Of a stretch of DNA of 64,000 bases, positions 23,309-33,500 are shown piece by piece. The DNA is taken from the NCBI GenBank assembly GCA_030549495.1, contig JAUIRK010000077.1, positions 514,649 to 578,648 of the forward strand, given 5' to 3'. Within the stretch, counting starts at the first letter, position 1. Every line of letters starts with the position of its first letter. The position numbers and the translations under genes were made by a program. This DNA comes from Nectonema munidae. Taxonomy: Eukaryota > Nematomorpha > Nectonematoida > Nectonematidae. The notes beneath the pieces were generated by a model. That model ran no database searches and was not told the origin of the DNA. It was given only the letters and a program-made list of their open reading frames with translations.

Positions 23309-23578
23309 CTATTCTTTCCTATTTCTAGTTTGTTTTAATTTTTTAGAAAGCCCTATAGTACTAAAAATTTGAGACAGCAAATGTAAGTGCGTACGCAGAA
23401 AAGAAAAAAGTGAAGTGCTGGCTGAGGAACGTCCTTTATATAGTCGCTCTGAGACATTTTTGGTTCTATTTTTTCTGATTGTTGCAGTGTACCTAATATT
23501 ATTATCCGTCATCTTTTCGACTAACTTGATAGCGCTGAAATACATATAGACAGTACACACGAAAAAAGGTATAAACAA
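23309..23578 (-). pseudogene. P6: piggyBac transposase fragment
   Basis: Part of the 89-residue frame reads YFSAIKLVEKM followed closely by TATIRKNRTKNV. This corresponds to the family's block after the second catalytic Asp, where a DNYFTS-like motif is followed by a helix and then GTIRKNR. The position where the Asp should stand is Tyr here. The remaining sequence is basic and unlike the family, so only some 35 residues are recognisable. It belongs to a subfamily different from P2, P4 and P5, closer to the type with IRKNR. It is a dead scrap. Confidence 0.5.
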
Positions 23579-23686
23579 GTTTTTTTTATAAAATTTTATA
23601 GATAGCTTTAATTTCTCTAAATCTTGTAATATTTGGATGAACTATCAAGAATCTAGAAAGATTCCATAAAAAATTTCTATCATTTT

Positions 23687-24335
23687 TCAAAAATTCATTG
23701 AAATAGAAGGTTGGGTGAAACCCAATATCGAAACTTCTTTAATAATTGTAATTAATTCTGATTTCAGGTAACGTGACCAAATACCATTTCCATTAAATTT
23801 TAAGAAATTTTCAGCTTTCAAGTATATTTCGCTACGATCCAAGTTTTTTAAAAAATTTGAAAATTCTTCATTTAACATTAAAGCACACTCGTTATTGTTC
23901 TTTAAATATTGCATCCAACCTAAGCAAAAAAAGTAAGTATTTACCGGCAATAGAAGTGGCCATCTTCGATTGGATAAATAAGGAAATTTGTAATTTTACC
24001 ATTGTTTTAACAAAACCAGTTATTTCTGACTTTACATTTTGCATACAGGGCAAAAAGCGCTTCTATAAATTTTGCAACACCGAGGAATTTGGCAAATTTT
24101 TTTGCAAGAATTACAAATTTGTCAAAGATAAAGCTTTTTTTAAGAATTGTATTATTAAAGATTTTTTAGTTTAAAAATCATCAATGTTAGAACAAAAATA
24201 TCTATGAATCATGAATTTTCCATCTAAATTCCTCCAGAGTTTTTGGTTTCCATCTATAATTACCGCCTTTTTTGAACATCCTTTATCTTTACACTCATGT
24301 GATATCCATTTACAAAAAGAGGCTCTATAGAACCT
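23687..24335 (-). pseudogene. U2: broken copy of the U1 family with cysteine clusters
   Basis: Reading on the minus strand, a stretch at 24335-24171 gives CKDKGCSKKAVIIDGNQK and a following LWRN. A CXXXGC plus DGN-K-R pattern of this type occurs in uncharacterised, transposon-associated proteins of aquatic invertebrates, as far as I recall. A second Cys-rich stretch lies at 24038-24106 (CKKIC, PRCC, FCPVC spacing). A block at 23950-23700 then matches U1: WMQYLKNNNE, EEFSNFLKNL, SEIYL and NFLKFN. The copy is broken in several places. Function is unknown; the cysteine clusters suggest zinc binding. The family might be an unlabelled transposase or a component of a larger element. Confidence 0.5.
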
Positions 24336-24339
24336 TTAT

Positions 24340-25334
24340 AGAAGATTTGTCTTCACATCGACCCCCATTCCACATAGAAATGTTTCATAAAAGCATTAAT
24401 CAATGTCAACAATTAAGAGAAAAATAGAAACCAAAAATGTTTCATATATCCTACACAATACAATATGCTAAACTATGTTTTAAAAGAAAAAGGAGATTTA
24501 TTACTGCTATAGAGTAAAAAAGGCATAGAACAATTTGGTAAGTTTTTCTATCTTATCAACCCCTAAAGATTTGTTATGGACCCCCAGGGGTCCATATCGA
24601 CCACTTTGCGGACCCCTGCTCGAACACTTTCTGCATGAAAACATATAACTTAAACCTTCAACCAAACCTCTTTCTGAAACTAAATTTATTTTAGCTTTGT
24701 TAATTCTTAACTTTGTCCTACAACATTTTTAAACAAAAGGAACAAAAAAAAGTTTTTTTTCTTTTTTTAAATTTTCAAATTCTTCTTCCAGTTTTTCAAT
24801 ATGATTTGAATCAAAAAATCCAAAATTAAATTTTAATGTTAACATAGAATTTTCTGAAAACTGTTCTGCACCAAGTTTTAATAGGATTTAGCAAATATTT
24901 TTTTCTATTTGGAAAACAGGTTGGTGTTTGTTCAAACAAATCATGAATTTTGAATAATGAAGAAAGAGAAACTTCAATTATTCACACCAAAATTTAAAAT
25001 TTCTGAAAAATAATTAAAAAAACTTAATTAAAACAAATAAAGTATTCGTCATTCAAATATATTTTAACATTCACTTAATGCTATCAGTTCTGGGCTAAAT
25101 TTGTTCGTTCAAGTGCTGGGGCGTAAAGTGCTCCTCTTTATCTCAGATTTTTTTTCCCCTACGGGGTTGTTTGACTTTATTTAATGACAAAAATTACAAT
25201 TTTTTGAATTCTAATTTACACACACAAAATAAAATGTACAGAAATATATTCTTCAGGGAGGGTTGGGTGGGAGTGAGTTGAGCAGAGAAAATTTAGAATG
25301 AGATTGGCTGTGGTGCATCGCTATATATAAGGTA
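24340..25334. other. Intergenic stretch with a palindrome and a shared hairpin motif
   Basis: No gene is supported. At 24577-24594 an 18-bp near-palindrome (tggaccccc/aggggtcca) sits in front of a second GC-rich word, gcggacccctgc, at about 24608. This is the look of a transposon or SINE end. At 25101-25140 the order ttgttcg, agtgctgggg, cgtaaa repeats the motif found at 3335-3378. The rest is AT-rich, with poly-A and poly-T runs. Confidence 0.4.
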
Positions 25335-26281
25335 TCATAATCTGGACAGCCGATCTGCAGGATTTCTGGCTGTGTTGATATATTTCATGTTGCTTTTGAG
25401 GATTTGGAGATAGTTTGGGTATTGTTCGTCTAGTTGTTGGATCCATTTGTGTAGCAGTTTGTTTTTGGATCCATTTCCCATGAGAGCTCCCATACTGCCC
25501 AGCGAGTCTGAAAATATCGTAATTTTACCTTGGTGGAGCCAGCTAGTGATAATGATGGCTAGCGACTCCATTACGGCAATATCTTCATTTTTCTTGTTAA
25601 CCACGATAATTTCGGAGTCTTTGGTCTTGATCCCAATTTGATTGGGTGTTGCGTCAACGAAGGCGAAGTCTTTATGTATTGTTTTTCCCATTATGGGAAT
25701 TGTTTTGTCTATTTCAGCCCATGCTTCTGTCCAGGTGTCTTTTGGGATAGTGCCATCTTCTAGGATTTCAAACAAGGGTGAGAATTTTTTCAACTTGTTC
25801 CTGACAGTACCACAGTAGTACTGTATGAATCCGAGCAGTTGTTGTACCATCTTAGTTGTGGAGTTGTCGCTCCATAGCATAGCTGGCAGAAGAAGCAGGG
25901 CTGCTTTTACTTGTCTTCTTGTCTTTTCTTCCACCATGATTTGCCTGTTCTTGAGGTTGATTACGACTCCCAGATACTTTAATTCATGAGTGGGTGTAGT
26001 GTGGCATTTTTTCATGTTCAAAACAATGTTGTGGAATTGGCAAAATTGTAGGAACTTATCGTTTACTTTCAGGCAGTCGTTGATGTTTTCAGTGAGGAAG
26101 AGAATATCATCTATGTAGATGAGAGTTTTAACTTTTACGTCGATTTCTTCCTGAAAACACTTAATCATTTTCTTTAAAATGAACTGAAGGACTCCAGGAG
26201 CGAAGGCGGCTCCCATTGCCAGTCTGTTGAAGGAGTAAGTTAGGACTCCTTGTTGAAGGTAAGTTAGGTTTAGACTTCCGT
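25335..26281 (-). mobile_element. Fossil B, part 1: reverse transcriptase and RNase H remnant
   Basis: The minus-strand coding stretch carries the second half of a reverse-transcriptase palm and thumb joined to RNase H. Palm motifs are FNRLAMGAAFAP just upstream of the Met at 26216, YIDD at residues 34-37 counted from that Met, and KYLG at about 80-83. The RNase H domain shows the four metal-binding acids: Asp188 in FVDATP, Glu217 in VMESLA, Asp237 in FSDS and Asp288 in NPADRLSR. This enzyme pair copies RNA into DNA and removes the template in LTR-type, DIRS and related elements. The NPADRLSR ending and DATP start recall DIRS-like or hepadnavirus-like RNase H more than gypsy, but the family is unresolved. 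The first part of the polymerase is absent. It is a fossil. Confidence 0.8.
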
Positions 26282-27102
26282 CAGAACATTTCTATGAGAT
26301 GTTTCAAATTCATCAGGATTTAGTATCGACTTAATGAGCATATGTAAATATAACTCATTTGCGTTCCATCTAGGCTCTTTGAAATAGCCACTAAGGTTTT
26401 TCATCGCATTAACAGTTAGCGGACCCACTGCCACAGCAGCCTTATCCCCTCTTCCTTCATTCGGTCAACAACAGCCGTTGTTTGGACCTTTTGCTGTTCG
26501 CTCAAAGTGTGATACATTAGGATGAGAAAGAAGTTCTTTGAACTCCTATACATATCACCACCTCTTGCACCTGAGTCTTGTTTTAAGTTTCTGGATAATG
26601 CAGCGCAAAATGCATTTATTGACATTTTGAACCAGAATGATCCGCTTAATCTCATAATATCTATCTTCTCGGAGCTTTCAGGAAATGTATCCTTAAACTC
26701 CCTAGACTCTGTCATCATCTTGATATAATCCTCCTCTTTCTTAATAATCACAGACTCGAATATCTTATATACAGCATTAAGCTTTTCTGGAGGAATGGAT
26801 CCAATTTGCACACCAGATACAGCCGTTCTGGTTTCCATTAACTTTATCTTATTCAACAGAGTTGCATTCTGCTTCTTCATCTCAGTGAACTGATCAATCG
26901 ATGAGGTACCTTCTCTTTCACTCATCTCAGAATCTGATAACGTACGAATATATGTAAGATCAAACTGTTGGCTTAGCTTTTCAAAGTCAGAACTGCGTTC
27001 TAAAGAATCAGAGTCTGAGTCTATATTGTGATTTCTGATTAATTCTAAGTTAGTAGTTGATTTCAAAAATTTTAGTATTGAGTGTAGTAGCCATTTTGTC
27101 AC
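26282..27102 (-). mobile_element. Fossil B, part 2: coiled-coil and helical protein remnant
   Basis: The coding stretch has a Ser/Asp/Glu-rich start (SDSDSLERSSD), a heptad-like segment (MKKQNATLLNKIKLMETR) suggesting a coiled coil, then a long helical, Leu/Met/Lys-rich region. It lies between the acidic module (27050-27480) and the polymerase, the place where a Gag-like or other structural protein would sit. I recognise no specific family. It is part of the same decayed element as the polymerase by strand, order and composition, which is inference. Confidence 0.4.
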
Positions 27103-27490
27103 CGATATCTGACCTGAGAGGGTTTTCTTTGATTTCCTTGATGATGTCTTCTGGAGTAAGAGGCGTACTTGTCATTCTTTCTTCGAAGTTACTTCCAAAG
27201 ATGTCTGTGAGAACATCTTCGAGGGCAACAATAGCAATATTGTCTTCATTTTGTGCTGGTATAGGAAGATCTTCATTTCTTCCTAATATGTCTTCTACAT
27301 CTTCCAGCGTAGGCCAATTCATTTCTTCTGTTTCTTTTTGCATCGTTTGCTCTTCTACATATATGTTTGCAAAAGCTTCTTCTACTTGATCAATCTTAGG
27401 CCAGGTATCGGATGCGTCGTAGTAGATTTCTTCATTATCTACTATGTTAGGCGTGCTACACTTAGGCGGAGAGGGCTCAGATTCGCTGTC
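27050..27490 (-). mobile_element. Fossil B, part 3: acidic module shared with fossil A
   Basis: This stretch encodes an Asp/Glu-rich protein segment with NWPTLEDVEDILGRNEDLP and a following LTPEDIIKEI. The same order of blocks occurs in fossil A around 17820-18120 (VWPTIDDIDELIGRNEEE, LTPEDIIHEI), with roughly half of the residues alike. Such acidic, probably disordered segments can act as protein-binding platforms, but the role here is unknown. Conservation of the WPT and GRNE blocks between two separated fossils shows a real protein family. Confidence 0.6.
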
Positions 27491-27499
27491 TGAGCTAGT

Positions 27500-28387
27500 T
27501 TAAAACAAACGTACAAGTACCCGTTCTACTCGATCTAAGTTGACGTGATGACTCAACAATGTAACCCGAGCTTGGTGTATTTTGAGGTCTTCCGAGGAGA
27601 CGTGTGCAACAGGCTCATCATGAGAACTGGGAGGAACAATCTGAAACTTGTAGGATTCAGTTAGTAAGGAAAAAAGAAGCAAGATAAGTTAGGACGGATA
27701 ACGAATTGTTGTAGGCTCCTTTCAACCTACTGGTGATTCTTTCCACATTAAAACTTTTAACAGTACTCAACAAGCAAAGTTGATAACTTAAGAAGTTGAC
27801 ATAAGAACTCAAAGGTAATGATATCTTGAAAGCAAAAGATAATAAATCCAACACAGCCATGCAAGGGACCACTGAAAAATTGTTATTCCAATGAGTTTGA
27901 ACGTCTTGGACATTGTCAATGTTCCTTATGTTAGATTCACGAAGAGATTCAATAGATATAGTAACACTAAAATAATCTTTTAAATGAGAATGAGCAGAAT
28001 CATAATATAAACACGTATCATGATCGAAGTATCTTGGTATCATATTCAGAGGAGATAAATAAATCAACGACCACTTTCGGATGGAGGCTTTAACATGTCT
28101 GCATGACACCACTGAAACAGAAATGCGTCTAGTAGTCGATAAGATGTCTCATACTTGTAAAACTCTTGGTCGAGCCAGGCAATTGTAACAAAATTACTTG
28201 TAACGTGCATCAGTTCGAACACTAGGAGATAAGCTTTACTTGAAGCGATAAGTATTGTCAGATCTTTGCCAGTATTCTCAGAATATCTGGATGACGAGAG
28301 ATCAATGGGAACTATCCGAGGGTTATTGTTAAGTATAGAAATTGAGTTAACATGGATGTACATAGGATTATAGGAAAAGTTGTACAA
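27500..28387 (-). mobile_element. Fossil B, upstream coding remnant of unknown family
   Basis: Overlapping minus-strand open stretches (28387-28064, 28112-27657 and 27682-27500) have balanced composition and Leu/Ser/Val-rich segments. I do not recognise them. They sit directly upstream of the acidic module on the same strand, so they may be the first gene of fossil B or of another element. The region is broken in a few places. Signs of membrane segments are weak. Treat the link with the polymerase as a guess. Confidence 0.35.
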
Positions 28388-28530
28388 GATAGATTAGTTT
28401 AATTAGATAGATAGATTAGTATAATTAGATAGATTAGATAATTATCTAATCTACCTATCTATCTAATAGATATAGATAGTATATCTAGTATAGTTAGTAT
28501 TAGATAGATAGATTAGTATAATTAGTTTAG
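28388..28530. repeat. GATA/TAGA microsatellite with a 24-bp palindrome
   Basis: Runs of agat and tagatta fill about 28388-28520. At 28430-28453 two opposed runs meet in a perfect 24-bp palindrome (tagattagataa followed by its reverse complement), so the strand asymmetry flips there. It borders the end of the fossil B coding remnants. Confidence 0.8.
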
Positions 28531-29669
28531 TTTGTAGGTTGTTTGATGCCGTCATTCAATCCACTAATCAATTTTTCTTTTGAAGTTTGCTCCTAAATAT
28601 AAGTTTTTGAATATAATTAATTTGATCATTTGTTTTAAAACAAATGCGATGAATCTAATATTAATTTAAATAATTTAAATTGTTATATGAATAGATAGCA
28701 TTTAATTGATATTAAAAAAAAATATGTAGGAAAGTTAATCAAAAATTTTTTTTTTAAAAACAATTCTAATCAAAATGAGTTTATCACAAAATTTAATGAA
28801 ATAATTAAATCTAAATACGGTTTTCGTTCCAAAACGTTTAATAATTTCAATAAACTTATAGGATATTTTTAAGTATTTTTTATAAAAAGTAAAAACTCAT
28901 ATTTATTCTTCTGAAAAATTGTTTAAAAAAACATAACAGTTAAGAGTTAAAAATTGTAATAGTTTATTAGTTAAGTATAGTTTTATATGATTTTAAATAT
29001 GCACTGAACTAGTACATATTTGAGTGTTTTAAATATTTGCAAATAATTCAACAATCTAAACGACAAGATAGGGTGTATCTTAATTTGTATCATTTTCAAT
29101 TACTTTATTAACGATTAAAACTTTCTTATATTTTTTTGGAAAATAAATTTATATATTGTGCATGTATGTGTTATTATTATATCAATATTTGGCGGATTCT
29201 GGATTTCCATGAGAAATCACGGTGAATAAAGGGGGCCAAATCAGTCACTTTGTTTTATGTAATGCAGGTTTCAGGAGTAAGGATTCAATTTAAAATGGAA
29301 ATTTTTTCCTATGTTAAAACTTTTAAATGAAAATGAGAACAGACGAAAATTTTAGTTTAAAACATTTGCGCGTACACTAATTATAAATTATTTTATAATA
29401 TTGCTCAAAATTTTTAACTATTTTTTGATTAAAACTATAAGTATAAATATTTTTCAAACAAAAAAATTTAAAATTGAGAGAAAAATTATTTTTAATTTAA
29501 CAATATTTTTCAATAAAAATTTAAATTTGCGAGAAAAATTATTTTTAATATTCACTTAGAAAGTTGGTAAAAATAGAATTATAATAAATTTTACTTTTTC
29601 CTTCTTTTCTTCTTTTCTTTTACCGTGGAGTTTTAGAAAAAATAACGTTAATATAACTTTTTTTTATTA
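28531..29669. other. AT-rich stretch, little recognised
   Basis: No open frame of note. A lone GC-rich word, taaagggggcc near 29227-29237, is the inverted form of the motif seen at 3369, 8041 and 8891. Otherwise there are only A- and T-runs. Confidence 0.5.
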
Positions 29670-29768
29670 TTAAATACAAAATTTACTGAAACAAAATTTA
29701 ACTGTGTGGTTTTTTTTACCACAATAATAACATCTTCTATTTTTTTTTATATTTTCTTTCTCTTCCAT
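29670..29768 (-). pseudogene. Second zinc-knuckle (CCHC) scrap
   Basis: A 32-residue frame begins at the Met at 29768 and ends at TAA (29672-29670). It contains CYYCGKKNHTVKFC, a complete CX2CX4HX4C zinc knuckle (Cys13, Cys16, His21, Cys26). It resembles the knuckle at 5463-5735 in spacing and in the CYYC start, preceded in both by a Lys/Glu-rich stretch. The two may descend from the same element family. No neighbouring domain remains. Confidence 0.45.
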
Positions 29769-30014
29769 CAAATATATGTTGCTGCATCTAAACATAAATT
29801 TATTAAATGATTATGAATTTATTTTTTTTTATTTAAATTACTTCGTTATGATTGTTTTTCCCATTATTTACTAAATAAATACAAAAAATTATTATTAAGT
29901 ATAATTGAATAATGGATTAAAATATTCATTACTTACATGAAATTAAATTCTTTCAAAAACATGAAAAATTCTGTTTTTATATTCATAAATGCTATTGATG
30001 AAAGACCATAATTT

Positions 30015-30530
30015 TTATATTTTCATTTTTCCGTATTTAAAAGTCTTCCTTAGTGAACAATACCATTACCCGTAATAAAACATTTTTATTTTTCCAAAAT
30101 TAAAAGTCCTTATTGAACAATAATTTGCTCTTAAAAACCATTCTCATTTTTCCAAAATTTAAAGTCATCCTTAGTGAAAAATACCTTAAACCTTAATAAA
30201 ACATTCTCATTTTTCCGTATTTAAAAGTCTTCCTTAGTGAACAATACCATTACCCGTAATAAAACATTTTTATTTTTCCAAAATTAAAAGCCCTTTTTAT
30301 TGAAGAATAATTTAATCTTAAAAAACATTCTCATTTTTCCAAAATTAAGTCCTCCTTAGTAAACAATACTATTATCCATAAAACATTTCCATTTTTCCAA
30401 AATTAAAAGTCCAAATTATTGAACAATAATTTACTCTTAAAAAACATTCTCATTTTTCCAAAATTAAAATTCATTTTTATTGAAACTCTAAAAAATCCTT
30501 AGTGAACAATGACATAAACCTTAATTAACA
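30015..30530. repeat. 61-bp minisatellite, about eight units
   Basis: The word atttttcc followed by aaaattaaaagtc (or gtatttaaaagtc) recurs near 30024, 30086, 30147, 30211, 30273, 30333, 30391 and 30450, a period of about 61 bp. Units 1-2 and units 4-5 share private variants 183 bp apart, so a three-unit block was duplicated. The last unit runs without a gap into satellite 2 at the shared word cattctc/tgtctc. Confidence 0.85.
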
Positions 30531-33500
30531 TTCTCTTGAAAGAATTCAATCTTCTAAAAAATTGTCAAATTAAAGTTATTTAAAGATAGAAAACTGTATA
30601 AATATAACATTGAAAAATAATCATGAGTTATAAGTATATCATCATGAAAAGAAGGCCTTAAGAAAACTATATAAATAATGATCGAGACAACATTGTTTTT
30701 TTCGTTATTTATTTTTTATTAATGTCTCTTGAAAGAATTCAATCTTCTAAAAAAATTTCAAATTAAAGTCTATGAAAAATAGAAAACTGTATAAATTTAA
30801 CTTTGAAAAATAATCATGAGTTTCAAGTATATTATCATGAAAAGAAGGCGTTAAGAAAACTATATAAATAATGATCGAGACAACATTGTTTTTTTCGTTA
30901 TTTATTTTTTATTAATGTCACTTGAAAGAATTCAATCTTCTAAAAAAATTTCAAATTAAAGTTTTTGAAAGATAGAAAACTGTATAAATATAACATTGAA
31001 AAATAATCATGAGTTTCAAGTATATTATCATGAAAAGAAGGCGTTAAGAAAACTATATAAATAATGATCGAGACAACATTGTTTTTTTTCGTTATTTATT
31101 TTTTATTAATGTTTCTTGAAAGAATTCAATCTTCTAAAAAAATTTCAAATTAAAGTTTTTGAAAGATAGAAAACTGTATAAATATAACATTGAAAAATAA
31201 TCATGAGTTTCAAGTATATTATCATGAAAAGAAGGCGTTAAGAAAACTATATAAATAATGATCGAGACAACATTGTTTTTTTCGTTATTTATTTTTTATT
31301 AATGTCTCTTGAAAGAATTCAATCTTCTAAAAAAATTTCAAATTAAAGTTTTTGAAAGATAGAAAACTGTATAAATATAACATTGAAAAATAATCATGAG
31401 TTTCAAGTATATCATCATGAAAAGAAGGCGTTAAGAAAACTATATAAATAATGGGAATTGTTTTTTTCGTTTTTTTATTTATTTTTTATTAATGTCTCTT
31501 GAAAGAATTCAATCTTCTAAAAAAATTTCAAATTAAAGTTTTTGAAAGATAGAAAACTGTATAAATATAACATTGAAAAATAATCATGAGTTTCAAGTAT
31601 ATCATCATGAAAAGAAGGCGTTAAGAAAACTATATAAATAATGATCGAGACAACATTGTTTTTTTCGTTATTTATTTTTTATTAATGTCTCTTGAAAGAA
31701 TTCAATCTTCTAAAAAAATTTCAAATTAAAGTTTTTGAAAGATAGAAAACTGTATAAATATAACATTGAAAAATAATCATGAGTTTCAAGTATATTATCA
31801 TGAAAAGAAGGCGTTAAGAAAACTATATAAATAATGATCGAGACAACATTGTTTTTTTCGTTATTTATTTTTTATTAATGTCTCTTGAAAGAATTCAATC
31901 TTCTAAAAAAATTTCAAATTAAAGTTTTTGAAAGATAGAAAACTGTATAAATATAACATTGAAAAATAATCATGAGTTTCAAGTATATCATCATGAAAAG
32001 AAGGCGTTAAGAAAACTATATAAATAATGATCGAGACAACATTGTTTTTTTCGTTATTTATTTTTTATTAATGTCTCTTGAAAGAATTCAATCTTCTAAA
32101 AAAATTTCAAATTAAAGTCTTTGAAAGATAGAAAACTGTATAAATATAACTTTGAAAAATAATCATGAGTTTCAAGTATATCATCATGAAAAGAAGGCGT
32201 TAAGAAAACTATATAAATAATGATCGAGACAACATTGTTTTTTTCGTTTTTTATTTATTTTTTATTAATGTCTCCTGAAAGAATTCAATCTTCTAAAAAA
32301 ATTTCAAATTAATGTTATTTAAAGATAGAAAACTGTATAAATATAACATTGAAAAATACTCATGAGTTTCAAGTATATCATCATGAAAAGAAGGCGTTAA
32401 GAAAACTATATAAATAATGATCGAGACAACATTGTTTTTTTCGTTATTTATTTTTTATTAATGTTTCTTGAAAGAATTCAATCTTCTAAAAAAATTTCAA
32501 ATTAAAGTTTTTGAAAGATAGAAAACTGTATAAATATAACATTGAAAAATAATCATGAGTTTCAAGTATATTATCATGAAAAGAAGGCGTTAAGAAAACT
32601 ATATAAATAATGATCGAGACAACATTGTTTTTTTCGTTATTTATTTTTTATTAATGTCTCTTGAAAGAATTCAATCTTCTAAAAAAATTTCAAATTAAAG
32701 TTTTTGAAAGATAGAAAACTGTATAAATATAACATTGAAAAATACTCATGAGTTTCAAGTATATCATCATGAAAAGAAGGCGTTAAGAAAACTATATAAA
32801 TAATGATCGAGACAACATTGTTTTTTTCGTTATTTATTTTTTATTAATGTCTCTTGAAAGAATTCAATCTTCTAAAAAAATTTCAAATTAAAGTTTTTGA
32901 AAGATAGAAAACTGTATAAATATAACATTGAAAAATAATCATGAGTTTCAAGTATATCATCATGAAAAGAAGGCGTTAAGAAAACTATATAAATAATGAT
33001 CGAGACAACATTGTTTTTTTCGTTTATTTATTTTTTATTAATGTCTCTTGAAAGAATTCAATCTTCTAAAAAAATTTCAAATTAAAGTTTTTGAAAGATA
33101 GAAAACTGTATAAATATAACATTGAAAAATAATCATGAGTTTCAAGTATAGCATCATGAAAAGAAGGCGTTAAGAAAACTATATAAATAATGATCGAGAC
33201 AACATTGTTTTGTTTCTTTATTTATTTTTTATTAATGTCTCTTGAAAGAATTCAATCTTCTAAAAAAATTTCAAATTAAAGTTTTGAAAGATAGAAAACT
33301 GTATAAATATAACATTGAAAAATAATCATGAGTTTCAAGTATATCATCATGAAAAGAAGGCGTTAAGAAAACTATATAAATAATGATCGAGACAACATTG
33401 TTTTTTTCGTTATTTATTTTTTATTAATGTCTCTTGAAAGAATTCAATCTTCTAAAAAAATTTCAAATTAAAGTTTTTGAAAGATAGAAAACTGTATAAA

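Noticed and set aside
23857-24174. 105-residue plus-strand frame with several Cys
   Set aside because: The opposite strand carries the U2 blocks that match U1, which explains the composition better.
25447-25641. Plus-strand frame inside the reverse-transcriptase fossil
   Set aside because: It is antisense to the RNase H segment with its four conserved acids.
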